This document shows, one piece after another, positions 8,901 to 17,100 of a DNA stretch of 64,000 bases (positions are counted from its first letter, which is position 1; each line of letters opens with the position of its first letter). The notes below the pieces were generated by a model. The model did no database searches. It was not told the origin of the DNA and worked only from the letters and a program-made list of their open reading frames with translations. The translations under genes were made by a program, and so were the position numbers. The DNA is from Symsagittifera roscoffensis (taxonomy: Eukaryota; Xenacoelomorpha; Acoela; Convolutidae): NCBI RefSeq assembly GCF_963678635.1, contig NC_087064.1:46423346-46487345 (forward strand). The letters are read 5' to 3'.

Positions 8901-11030
8901 ATGATGCCTATTCAAATCCTCGTGTGATACTCGTTCGATCCCCAGGGTTTCCGCCAATTCTTGCCTGCATTCCAAACTCTCTAGATCCAGTTCTTTCACC
9001 TTCTCAGGATATCTCAAGCGAGCGGTCTCCATAGACTTATTTTCCCGTTTGCTCTCTGCCACTACCACTGAGGATATCGCCGAGCTTGGAGGTGTTGATG
9101 ACGTCACCTCCTCAGATTCCATTGGCGTGGCACTCTGCAATCTGGTCTGGCTGCTCCTTGAACTGTCTCTAGTGTCAACTCTCGGTCCCAAGCGACCAGA
9201 CAAGGCCCTTGAGGCCAGGAATGGTGGGTTCGGAGGTGGTCCTAAAGTGAATTGGGCTGTCTCTAGCAGATCCGCCTCCAGCGCATTTATGTGTTCTTGG
9301 AAGACGTCGTTTAGCCACTCTGCTCCCCTCGGTCTATCAAAATGGATTCCATCACTGGAGGTGTCTTCAGGGAATCCCTCTTTCTCCATGCGCTCTGCCA
9401 CGTCCAACAGTCTGACAGGGAGCACACTCTTCCGGTGGATGTCTCTTATCCCCTTGTTTAGGTTCCGCACCTTCTCGTTCATCTCCAAGGCGTGCTGATC
9501 AAACATCATATTGTAGGGGACAGTACATATCGTCAACAGGATGGGGTCCATCTGAATCCTCAGTTCCTCAAGAAGGCAGCTCACCTTATCGTGCAGCCTT
9601 GTTATTTTCCTCGCTTCACCCCTTGATACATCGTTGGTCCCGATCATCAGGGTCACCGTGTATACTTTGGTCATCCCCAGCATGTCAAGCGTTGCTAACA
9701 TCTGTGGCGTGGCAGCTCCAGCGAAACTCAAGATTCCCGTCTGCCAGTGCGATCGGATCCGGGTCAACACCCGCACCAGGCTGTCCCCTACGATTAGATG
9801 AACCGCACCTTCTGGTACCCGGGGTGGCGCCATGTATTGCACCCAGGCCGCATCATGAAAGCAGTCTCTCCTAGCTTTCTGCTCCGTACTCCAGTCCAGC
9901 CGATTGTGCCTGTGGTACCTCCCCTCTGTATTCTTCTTATAACTCAAGATCACGACACTCCTAACCGGCTGCTCCCTCCACGTCGGGGGAAGCTCCGGTC
10001 TTGCCGAACTCTCACGACTCTTTTGTCGCAATCTCTCGCCCAGTTCTCTCAGACGCGATGAGCCGCCGCTCACCTGACCGTCACTCGAGGTCGAGGTTGG
10101 GGTATATCCCGGCAGCTCCACATCCATCAGTGGGCGTATGGGTTGCGTCTCTAGGCTACGCAAGGAAGACGTTGCGTCATTCGGTATCCAAACTTCCAAC
10201 CCTTCACTCATGTGTTCACGGGCCTCGCGGTCAAGGTTGAACCGTGCTCTTGCTCGTGGGGCCTCATCCACCTCCATACGTGACTCTGGCCTCGAGCTGG
10301 TGACCACTCGCTCCTTCGGCCTGGCTCCCTTCTGTGCATCAAGCTCGCGTTGTCGTTGTTCTATTCTGTCTAATTCCGACCTCAGTTGATCACGATTTGC
10401 GGCGTTCTCCCGCACCCTTAACTCCTGTTGATGCTCAGCTTTTTGTATCTCAAGCAACCTCAGAGCCTGGTCTCGCTCATTGACCGCCTGGTCCCTTTCC
10501 AGCTGAACCTTCTCCCGATCCAGATTTGCCTGATCCCGATCGAGGTTCGCCTTATTCCTTTCCTTCTGCGTCTTCTCGAGCTCTTTCTTTAGAACACCTA
10601 GATCCGGATATGCCTCGGTCGTCTGTTGCATTCGTGACATCGATGGCACCCTACTCGAGCTCTGGCTGGTGGACCTTACTGTTGGCCTAGTCGGTAGTGG
10701 GAATTCCCCTGCGCCATACTCGGTATTGTTATTCAGGCCAGGATTCCTTGCCAAGTCAAAACCCCTTACTCCTCCATCCACATTCCAAGACAACCATCTG
10801 GTCTGTTCTTGGTTCGATATTCCCTCGGTGGTGTAGCCGATCATCAAGACAGCCTCCGTTGCAGACTCCCTGCACTCACCCTGGTCCTCCAACTGGAGGA
10901 TGGCATTCAGCATCACCGCCATTCTCTCGTCTATTTGGGTATAGTCCAAGTCCCTCAGGCGCCTGTACAGCTCATCAAGAGTGGGCTTCCTCAGGGCCGC
11001 GGGCACGGAGTTCCAGAATCGGTCTGCCAT
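5907..11030 (-). CDS. ORF4 of element A: 1707-aa protein with coiled coil and SGNH/GDSL esterase domain
   Basis: Starts at ATG 11030-11028. Residues 1-100 are a helical N-terminal domain conserved in element B. Residues 145-235 are a charged coiled coil with RDQANLDRE-type repeats. Residues 405-590 form an SGNH hydrolase domain: block I GDSLVR (Ser417), a glycine-containing FAGAA segment (about 437), block III GTND (464-467) and block V DGIH (Asp560, His563). All catalytic positions of the family are therefore present. SGNH enzymes hydrolyse esters, including O-acetyl groups; the substrate here is unknown. Residues 835-1060 look like a second, degenerate SGNH fold (VAGSD at about 839, AGMND about 890, a DDH about 1046); this is an inference. 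The last 650 residues are unrecognised, with a hydrophobic stretch around 1230. The stop is one codon away from ORF5 in the same frame. Confidence 0.87.
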   Translation of the reverse strand: MADRFWNSVPAALRKPTLDELYRRLRDLDYTQIDERMAVMLNAILQLEDQGECRESATEAVLMIGYTTEGISNQEQTRWLSWNVDGGVRGFDLARNPGLNNNTEYGAGEFPLPTRPTVRSTSQSSSRVPSMSRMQQTTEAYPDLGVLKKELEKTQKERNKANLDRDQANLDREKVQLERDQAVNERDQALRLLEIQKAEHQQELRVRENAANRDQLRSELDRIEQRQRELDAQKGARPKERVVTSSRPESRMEVDEAPRARARFNLDREAREHMSEGLEVWIPNDATSSLRSLETQPIRPLMDVELPGYTPTSTSSDGQVSGGSSRLRELGERLRQKSRESSARPELPPTWREQPVRSVVILSYKKNTEGRYHRHNRLDWSTEQKARRDCFHDAAWVQYMAPPRVPEGAVHLIVGDSLVRVLTRIRSHWQTGILSFAGAATPQMLATLDMLGMTKVYTVTLMIGTNDVSRGEARKITRLHDKVSCLLEELRIQMDPILLTICTVPYNMMFDQHALEMNEKVRNLNKGIRDIHRKSVLPVRLLDVAERMEKEGFPEDTSSDGIHFDRPRGAEWLNDVFQEHINALEADLLETAQFTLGPPPNPPFLASRALSGRLGPRVDTRDSSRSSQTRLQSATPMESEEVTSSTPPSSAISSVVVAESKRENKSMETARLRYPEKVKELDLESLECRQELAETLGIERVSHEDLNRHHCVDWLKAHEAHFSRAKLMETTDLTGIPTKTIMGPINYRPLKLLGSPGLIAEPPKHRTSIARIRLATPAQLKVVDKLLNPGGTGLPDAAYEGSKLAEDPRYGKPFGSTQLAKTLAVYDRADPAAARVVIVAGSDFEGTSPKLFWPETLIYSLPGAELNQMLTLVVAIKSEMPCEPELLLFAGMNDHLHAMGLLEQLKGDEIPTSRKIWEAIQALFAAMNEVQENVVSRFGSKTKVVFTTSPGYANMPPALQFVYAVLILIAEGSEWRILMAAPNRELEPSNLRLRKSELAAAWADISHALRGFYGLADILIVLDEVLLLEISNFARQLKFSPVIGDDHPAISKLTASLWFRSMDVKITNSTSKSRGPSNERRNVAETEKQLGSLKYRLTQENGWWPFLTPRLENATNKTREEAPLLVKQVWSFLEKQLELVEVRDMTVARFVSAANEVTIAGFWREHAKGELKTRRDYEILKFLSPCWEKEFLAGIFGTTATIFGAFVQEILGMPISLLLALYLVYPRYLFNMGPAYMFSRGVETLRVDGYLALVLLTHGELVSFHRLMEYGEPLSMGRVHTSIETSSYKCAAGLKTLLVQYLMMQNRHMTGEDENPTSREEWKKTNRGLPLLTDLCLAMRSDPMGIIRGLEEVVTCIYGPAVTYAFPDPLVTTYRHSVTHLSLISILDGTALNWCQQEVLRGRMSNTVLFGKVKDAELIVYNFRGQMQCRMGGKREGPIEMYPKFWNLNPLTADGREILRIPAWKECFALVKRELETIMEKEILPATMPEFPIVRRMTLGMNSPLVVPSIMARMTTEEMQRDFTDGWDPLFIGYTAAVYFHTSEMKVNSWTTQAKKSRGSQPPGYEVRKVLRTLEKEGLENMLPIWDDGRMIVMEGHVALVDDMKFATRKYKAPYGLEQVEIRQEGTELDAAGQLHVALTEYKKLDPTTPSPLSVDTPGDKRSGPVEDRFKKILERRRHESEEESMDETLSEAGEDMEVGNTPEPGP

Positions 11031-11552
11031 TCTTTGTAACTTCGGGATGTTTGTAGGTAGATGTTAACCAGCTCAAGAATTACCTTACCAACTCAAGAAT
11101 TACCTTACCAACTCAAGTATTACCCAATTCAAGAATTCTCTAGAAATGTTCTCTTGCAAATACTTGCCGTAAGTGCCGATTATTGCGAGTTCAATCAAGG
11201 TTTCTCTCTCTGTTTCTCGCTTGAGTATAGTTGAATTTTCAACTTTGTTTTTCAAACTTGATCTGAAAACAGAAAGCATATTGAAACTTGACATGTCATG
11301 TTCCTAACCTAGAGACCCCCCTTTTACCAGTATGGTTAAAATCTTATCATTTTCATATCACTTAAAACAATTCAATTGGATTTCCCTTAAGAACATGCAG
11401 ATTCATTTTATGTTTTAGCACCATCAATTCTTTCTTTTAAAATTCAATTGTCATGCCAATCACATCTTAAGATCCCTTTACCTGCGCCGCACCCCAGTAC
11501 CTAACTCAAGACTCCTCCCTCACACCCGACCTGATACCTCCATGTACCCGAC
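11031..11552 (-). other. Intergenic region between macro ORF and ORF4, with a 20-bp repeat
   Basis: About 520 bp without a gene. At 11071-11130 a unit of about 20 bp containing CTCAAGAATTACCTTACCAA occurs roughly three times in tandem, the last copy diverged. This is directly upstream of ORF4 in element sense, so it could be an internal promoter, splice-acceptor or ribosome-entry region for the downstream ORFs; nothing in the sequence proves this. Confidence 0.55.
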
Positions 11553-12137
11553 TCAGGCGATGCTCAAGTAGTACTTCTTGTGAAGATGCACCATTATCTC
11601 TGTTTCTGCAAAGACCACATGTAGGATAGCATACAATTCCCTCGAGCTCAGTTTGCCCCTGTTTGGGTCGTACACCGGCATCGAGACCTCCACTATTCCT
11701 CTTTCAATCATGAAGTCACGTAGTCTTGTCAGTGCCAATATCACGTGTTCGGGATCAATTGTGTTTCTGTCGTTGACTCTCGTTACTAGGAAGCAGAGGT
11801 ATTTGCCCGGGACTTGTGCCACTGACGGTGGAAGCGCTGCTATGCCTCCCAGTCCTGGCCTCTGTCTGAACAGAAACTCTACGTTCTGGTACTCTCTTTT
11901 GAAGTCAGCCTCCAATCTTGATTTGAAACTCATGTCCGCCGTGATGCAGATCGCGCTGGTCCTGTTTGACAGGATGAAGTCGCTATCCGTTATCATGATG
12001 TTCTCTGAGTATTCATTGGGTATTTCGAATTTCGTTTTGAAATTCCTTCCTATGGTAGGCTCTGGTTCTTCTTCCTCCAGTTCCAATCCGCTTGTTTCCC
12101 TCACTTCCTTGAGCTTCTTTATCATCAAATTTTCCAT
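11553..12137 (-). CDS. ORF3 of element A: macro-domain-like protein (TARG1/OARD1-like), 194 aa
   Basis: ATG at 12137-12135, 11 nt after the integrase stop. The pattern of residues resembles the small macro domains that bind or remove ADP-ribose (TARG1/OARD1 group): a CITADMSF segment (64-71) followed by a helix and FKREY (79-83), a GG-A loop (97-100), a GKYLCFLVTR strand (111-120), a long helix ending ERGI, then SMP (152-154) and a final helix with FAETEI and VHLH. In TARG1 the SMP is followed by a catalytic Asp in a GLDRL-type loop. Here that loop reads NRGKL, so the catalytic Asp seems absent and binding without hydrolysis is possible. In element C the same domain is fused in frame to the integrase C-terminus; in B a broken remnant lies at 31201-31555. 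The family call rests on pattern recognition only. Confidence 0.65.
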   Translation of the reverse strand: MENLMIKKLKEVRETSGLELEEEEPEPTIGRNFKTKFEIPNEYSENIMITDSDFILSNRTSAICITADMSFKSRLEADFKREYQNVEFLFRQRPGLGGIAALPPSVAQVPGKYLCFLVTRVNDRNTIDPEHVILALTRLRDFMIERGIVEVSMPVYDPNRGKLSSRELYAILHVVFAETEIMVHLHKKYYLSIA

Positions 12138-12148
12138 GTGGGTAAGTC

Positions 12149-14182
12149 CTACCCCACTCCCCGGACAAAAATATTTATCGACGTCCCCGTCGATGTAGTC
12201 GGGTCTGAATTGTCCTTAGGGATGTCCAGTGGCCTGTCTGTTGCTGTCCATCCGAAAAGAGGGTCCTCTGTCTTCATGTAATTTGCTGCTGATACATCGA
12301 TTTGCTGAATGCTTTGTCCTTCGCGGCTCTCGTCTTTGACATCACGCATCCACTCTAGAATCCTCAAGTTCGTGTTCTCCCTCCTTTCTATTTCACTCTG
12401 CTCGAGATCCGTCTCCAATTCTGGCGTCGAGTAATCATCCTGCGGATAATGTCCACCATCGTCAATGACCTGCCATTCCTCTTCGGCTTCCAGTTCGCCT
12501 GCGCTTAGTAGTTCATCGCCCAACTTGTCTGGCTGTATCTTATCGATCAAGAAGTCATCCCCGTACCTATTGTACCTCATACCTGTTCGTTTACGATTGC
12601 CAGTCCTGGTTTCCGGTGGTGTTGGTCGATCCGGCTCCATCCACTTCGGTACCTCGTTTTGCTCTGGGTCGTTCCAGTCTTCTTCTACAAATGAACCTGC
12701 ATCCGACTCCACTTCTATCTTTTCGTTGTCGTCCAAACTCAAGTTCTCATTACCATCATTTTTCTCTCTAGTGCCTTTCTCATTCACTTCGCACGCTGGT
12801 TCCACCACCAGGTACTCAAGACCTTCCATGTCTTTTGGTAGGCACCAGTCCTCCGGGGACGGGACGTGAGGCTTCAGATTTTCGTAATGTGCTGCTCGCC
12901 CTGTACTCAAGCGATAGAACCGTCCTTGTTGATGTACTTCCGTAATCATGAATGGTCCTCTCCATTTCTTGAGTAGTTTCTTTGTTCCCTTGGGCGGTAT
13001 GACATTTTGGAAGACCCACACGTATTGGCCCACTTCGTATGGCTTTGCTCTTAGTATCTTTTCGTCATATTTCTTGCGTTGCCTCATTTGCGCTTGCGCC
13101 GTGTTTCTCCGACATAGCTCGTTTAGCTCTTGTTGTCTTTTGATCGCTTCCTTCACGTATGCTTGAGGTGACGTCCTCTTCCCTTCGTACTCCGGGTAGA
13201 AGAATGTTATAGGCATTGCCCTTTCCCTGCCTGTCAACATCATGAAAGGACTGATACCCGTCGTTGAGTGCTGAGTACTATTATAGGCTCCTACTACCTG
13301 TGGCAGGTATTTGTCCCAGTCCGTCATGTATCTCGAGCAGTACACCCTGAGCATGTTGACCAGTGTCCTGTTCTGTCTCTCTACCAACCCATTGGTCTGT
13401 GGATGATAGGTCGTCGAGTGTGCTTGAGCAATGTGTGATCTCTTCATCAATTCTTTTGTCAAGTCCCCCACAAAAGCCTTGCCGTTGTCCGACTGGAAAG
13501 TCATTGGACAACCATACCGCGATATCCAATGCGTTATCAGGTGATCACATGTCTCCTCTGCTGAGGCTGTCTGGCACGGAACCGCTTCCGCCAACTTGGT
13601 GAAGTGATCTATTATAACTAGTATTTGGTTATAACCCGACTCCGTCATGCAGATTTTCTGATGGTCTATCTGCACCACCTCATTGAATTCCGAACTCTCG
13701 ACAGACTTGAGGGGAAACTTCATCTTCCTTGGGTCTTTTACTTGAAGGCATGCTAGGCAGGCACTCACCCATCTCTCGCAAGCTTTTCTCATTCCCGGCC
13801 AGTCAAACCTGTGAAGTATCCTTTGTTGTACTTTATCTATCCCCTGGTGGCCCATCTGGTCGTGTGATCTGAAAAGCACCTCCGTTTGGTACAATTGTGG
13901 TAGTATGATGAGGTTGTGTTTGTGTAATATTTTTTCCTCATCTCTTCTCTTGCACGCTACCACCCCTTCAGCTGTGTGATAAAGTAAGTCTCTCTTTTCT
14001 TTGTAGAACTGGCTCAAGATCTTGTAGCTGTCTTCCTCAAGTTCCCCCTTCTCCTTGACTCCCGAATGGATCCATTTGGAGAGGTTACTTGTCATTTTGT
14101 CATTCTTCTGGGCCCTTATTAGGTCAGACAGCCTGTATCTCGCCTTAACGTGCTCCTTTACCGCCATGATCTGTCCATTCAT
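12149..14182 (-). CDS. Integrase ORF of element A, 677 aa
   Basis: ATG at 14182-14180 overlaps the Gag-Pol stop as ATGA. An H2C2 zinc-binding domain has His107, His112, Cys142 and Cys145. The catalytic core has Asp173 (QIDHQ), Asp232 (SDNG) and Glu268 (NGLVERQNRT), the complete DDE triad. A GPY/F-type module (WRGPF, about 408-412) follows. The C-terminal 230 residues are acidic and without a recognised domain; I see no chromodomain. The last residues, IFVRGVG, are encoded by the polypurine-tract-like motif. The stop TAG follows a run of four G; element C has five G here and reads on into the macro domain. The protein inserts the cDNA into host DNA in the nucleus. Confidence 0.93.
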   Translation of the reverse strand: MNGQIMAVKEHVKARYRLSDLIRAQKNDKMTSNLSKWIHSGVKEKGELEEDSYKILSQFYKEKRDLLYHTAEGVVACKRRDEEKILHKHNLIILPQLYQTEVLFRSHDQMGHQGIDKVQQRILHRFDWPGMRKACERWVSACLACLQVKDPRKMKFPLKSVESSEFNEVVQIDHQKICMTESGYNQILVIIDHFTKLAEAVPCQTASAEETCDHLITHWISRYGCPMTFQSDNGKAFVGDLTKELMKRSHIAQAHSTTYHPQTNGLVERQNRTLVNMLRVYCSRYMTDWDKYLPQVVGAYNSTQHSTTGISPFMMLTGRERAMPITFFYPEYEGKRTSPQAYVKEAIKRQQELNELCRRNTAQAQMRQRKKYDEKILRAKPYEVGQYVWVFQNVIPPKGTKKLLKKWRGPFMITEVHQQGRFYRLSTGRAAHYENLKPHVPSPEDWCLPKDMEGLEYLVVEPACEVNEKGTREKNDGNENLSLDDNEKIEVESDAGSFVEEDWNDPEQNEVPKWMEPDRPTPPETRTGNRKRTGMRYNRYGDDFLIDKIQPDKLGDELLSAGELEAEEEWQVIDDGGHYPQDDYSTPELETDLEQSEIERRENTNLRILEWMRDVKDESREGQSIQQIDVSAANYMKTEDPLFGWTATDRPLDIPKDNSDPTTSTGTSINIFVRGVG
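12157..12166 (-). promoter_or_regulatory. Internal polypurine-tract-like motif at integrase/macro boundary
   Basis: The minus strand reads TTTTTGTCCGGGGAGTGGGG around this core, the same ten bases as the polypurine tract next to the 3' LTR. It is read in the frame FVRGVG, unlike the copies near 14500, which are read as SGE. Element C has it at 57584-57593. A role as a central plus-strand initiation site is inferred. Confidence 0.55.
14179..14182 (-). promoter_or_regulatory. ATGA stop-start overlap between Gag-Pol and integrase
   Basis: The Gag-Pol stop TGA (14181-14179) and the integrase ATG (14182-14180) share two bases. Such overlaps are used for termination-reinitiation in some viruses and LINEs. 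In B (about 36095) and C (about 55570) the same region is read through in one frame, so the split is specific to A. Confidence 0.75.
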
Positions 14183-17100
14183 CTCACAGGGTTGTGGATG
14201 TCATCGCTCAGTTTCACATATATCATCCTTTTCACGATTTTCATGTCGTCTTCTGGTACCAGATTCGTTCTGACGTTTGAGTTGCACGATAGTTCCCTTA
14301 GTGGTTTTCTTGAAACTGCTATTTTCTCGAGCTCTTCACCACCTCGTACCTCTTGTATTTCCAGATTGTACGTCCCTGAAGATGGATCCGTCTGTAATTC
14401 CCTGTCGTGCTGTCTTATCTTCTCTTCCGCCAGTATCATGCATAGACTGTCTTGGTCTTCTCTGCTCTCATCCGAGTCTTCATCCCATTCTTCACGCTCC
14501 CCGGACAATTTCCCTTCTCCGGTTTCGTCTTCTTCCATGAATCTGGACCACTCCCCGGACTCTTGATCTAGTCCCAGGTGTTCAACTTCTTCTCTGAATG
14601 TTACTTTCTTATCCCTGACTTTTGTCTGCTCCAGAATTTTTTCGGGGATTTTTTCAACTAGTGATCGCACAACTTTCTTGCTATCAGTGATGCTTCCTTT
14701 TGAGACGTCAGTATTGTTCACTGTTTCTTCTCTCCGAAGTATGGTTAATTCCGGTGCCTCCTGACCTTTCCCTTGGATCACGGGCTTGTCATCTGATAGT
14801 TTCTCAAGCAACCTCATTAAGTCTTCATCTATTCGGACCGTTCCCTCCTCTACCTGGATGAGATCATAACCGTTTGCCTTGAGTGTTTCCCTCACGATCT
14901 TGGACTTGAGCATTATTCCTATCGGAATCCCTCTGCTTTTTTTCAAGATGGTCTTTTCAAGAGGTTCTTTCGGCAATTCGGGATGATCTTCAATCGGTTT
15001 GCCTGACTTGTCCAGCCATCTCGTGAGTGGAAGACTGTCGTACGTTTCCTTGTTCATGAATGAGAAGCCATCTTTGATTTCAGGTCTGTCTGCTTCTCTT
15101 TGCTCTTGTCTCTCATAGAACTCCGTCTTCTTACTCAAGCTGTCGGCATTCTGATGTTTATCTTGCGTTCTATGCTCAATTATCATGTTGTATCCATCCA
15201 AGCGAACTATCCACCTCCCAATATAGCTCTGGTCCATTGAGTACGTTTTCAGCCAGCTTAGTGCTCGGTTGTCGACTCGCAGCTTGAAGGGCTCACTGCC
15301 TAAGTATGCTCTGTATTTTTCGACAAAGGTGACCACCGCGAACATCTCTGCTTTCGGTGCTCCGTACTTCATTTCTGTGTCACTTAGGACCTTGCTCCCG
15401 TATGCTATTGGTCTCAAGACTGTCTTCCCATTCCATTCTTGTTCTTGATGGAGAATCCCAGAAATAGCGACTACTGACGCATCCGTGTCTAGCACGTACA
15501 TCCCCCTCTCAGTCGGCATACCCAGTACTGGTGCCTCACACAGCTCTTTCTTTATTCTCTGGAATGACTCTTCTGCCGCGTTGTTCCACGTGAACTTCTT
15601 GCCCTTATGTCTCATTAATTGTTGCATCGGGTATACCTTGTCCGCATAGCCCTTGATGAATTCTCTATAATAGTTGGCGAAACCCAGGAAGCTCATCAGC
15701 TGGTGCTCCGTCTTCGGTGATTTCCAGGTTAGGACTGCTTCCACGGCGTCTGGATCAGGTCTGATACCGTGTTTATCTACCATCCTGCCCAAGTATTTAA
15801 TCGAGTCCTTGAGTATCTCGCACTTTGATGGTTTACACTTCAGCCCCGATCTTTTCATGCACGCGAACACCTCGTCAAGCCTCTCGATGTGGTCTTCTAG
15901 TGTTGGCGTTGCTATTACCACGTCGTCCACGTAGCACATTACCAGGTTGCCGTACTTCTTCGTCACGCCTATCAACGCGTGTGCCATCAGCCGCTGAAAC
16001 GTGGCTGTTGCATTGCAGAGTCCAAACGGCATCCGTTTCCATTGAAACAGACCCAACTCGCAGGCGAACCCTGTCTTGTCCCTGTCTTGCTTCCTTAATG
16101 GTACCTGCCAAAAGGCCGAGCCTAAATCAAGAGTCGTAAAAAATTTCGCATCACCTAACTTCGAGAGGCTCTCATCAATTCTAGGTATGGGATAGGCATC
16201 CTTCACCGTGACGGAGTTCAGGTATCGAAAGTCACAACAAAACCTTAACTGGTCGCCTTTCTTTTTGGCCATCACTACTCCACACGCCCACGGTGACTTG
16301 GATGGTTCTATCATGTCATACTCTAGTAACATTTCGATTTCTTTTCTACACGCGTCCGATTTGTGTGGGGTCATGCGCCTCGCCCCCTCCCTGTGTGGTA
16401 CCGCGTTTTCCTCAAGTTCTATTTCATGTTCAACAAAATTACAACACCCGATATCCGCCTTATGCCTTGAAAAAACCTCCTCGTTCCGCTCTAGTACGTC
16501 CTTGATAGCTTCGAGCTGTTCATCTTTCAGTTTGCCCCTTAAATGTTCAATCTCCGGCAGAACCGGTTTATCAGTTTGCATTTCATCTGGTGTGGGTCGC
16601 TCTGGAAAGTTCGAACAGCTCGAGAGCCCATCGTCCGTTTCTGACTTAAGTGATTTGATAAGACCTGAAGAATCTTTTATTCTCTGCAATCGTCTCAAGA
16701 TACAAATTTTGTCCCTGTGGTTGGGACAATCAACAACTTCATTTTGTTTTGAGTTTTCAATTGTTTCATATCGAGTTTTAACCGGTAAAGCATATCCCAG
16801 CTTCCTCCCTCTCTGTATCGTGATCGGTATATCAAGGGTATTCAACAAGACACTGACGCAGAGGCCGCTCTTTGTTATCGAAAATGATCTCCCTAAAACA
16901 GCAGCGCTTTGACTATTAGGATTTGGAACTATACACACTTGCTTGTTGTCACTTAGTTCATTATAATTTTTCATCCTCAAGCTTACGATTGCCGCTTCAT
17001 TAGCTTTTAACCTCACTCTCCTACTCAAGAATACCGGTGCTTTGTTCTCATTTGCCATTATTAAATTTACCGGTTTGATTGCGTACCTCCTATCCGGGTT

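Noticed and set aside
2151-11030. ORF4 or ORF5 as an envelope protein
   Set aside because: No signal peptide, no furin-type site, no clear C-terminal membrane anchor; the hydrophobic stretch near residue 1230 of ORF4 is internal and short of proof.
12141-12150. Consensus splice donor GGTAAGT
   Set aside because: It lies on the plus strand, antisense to the element's coding strand.
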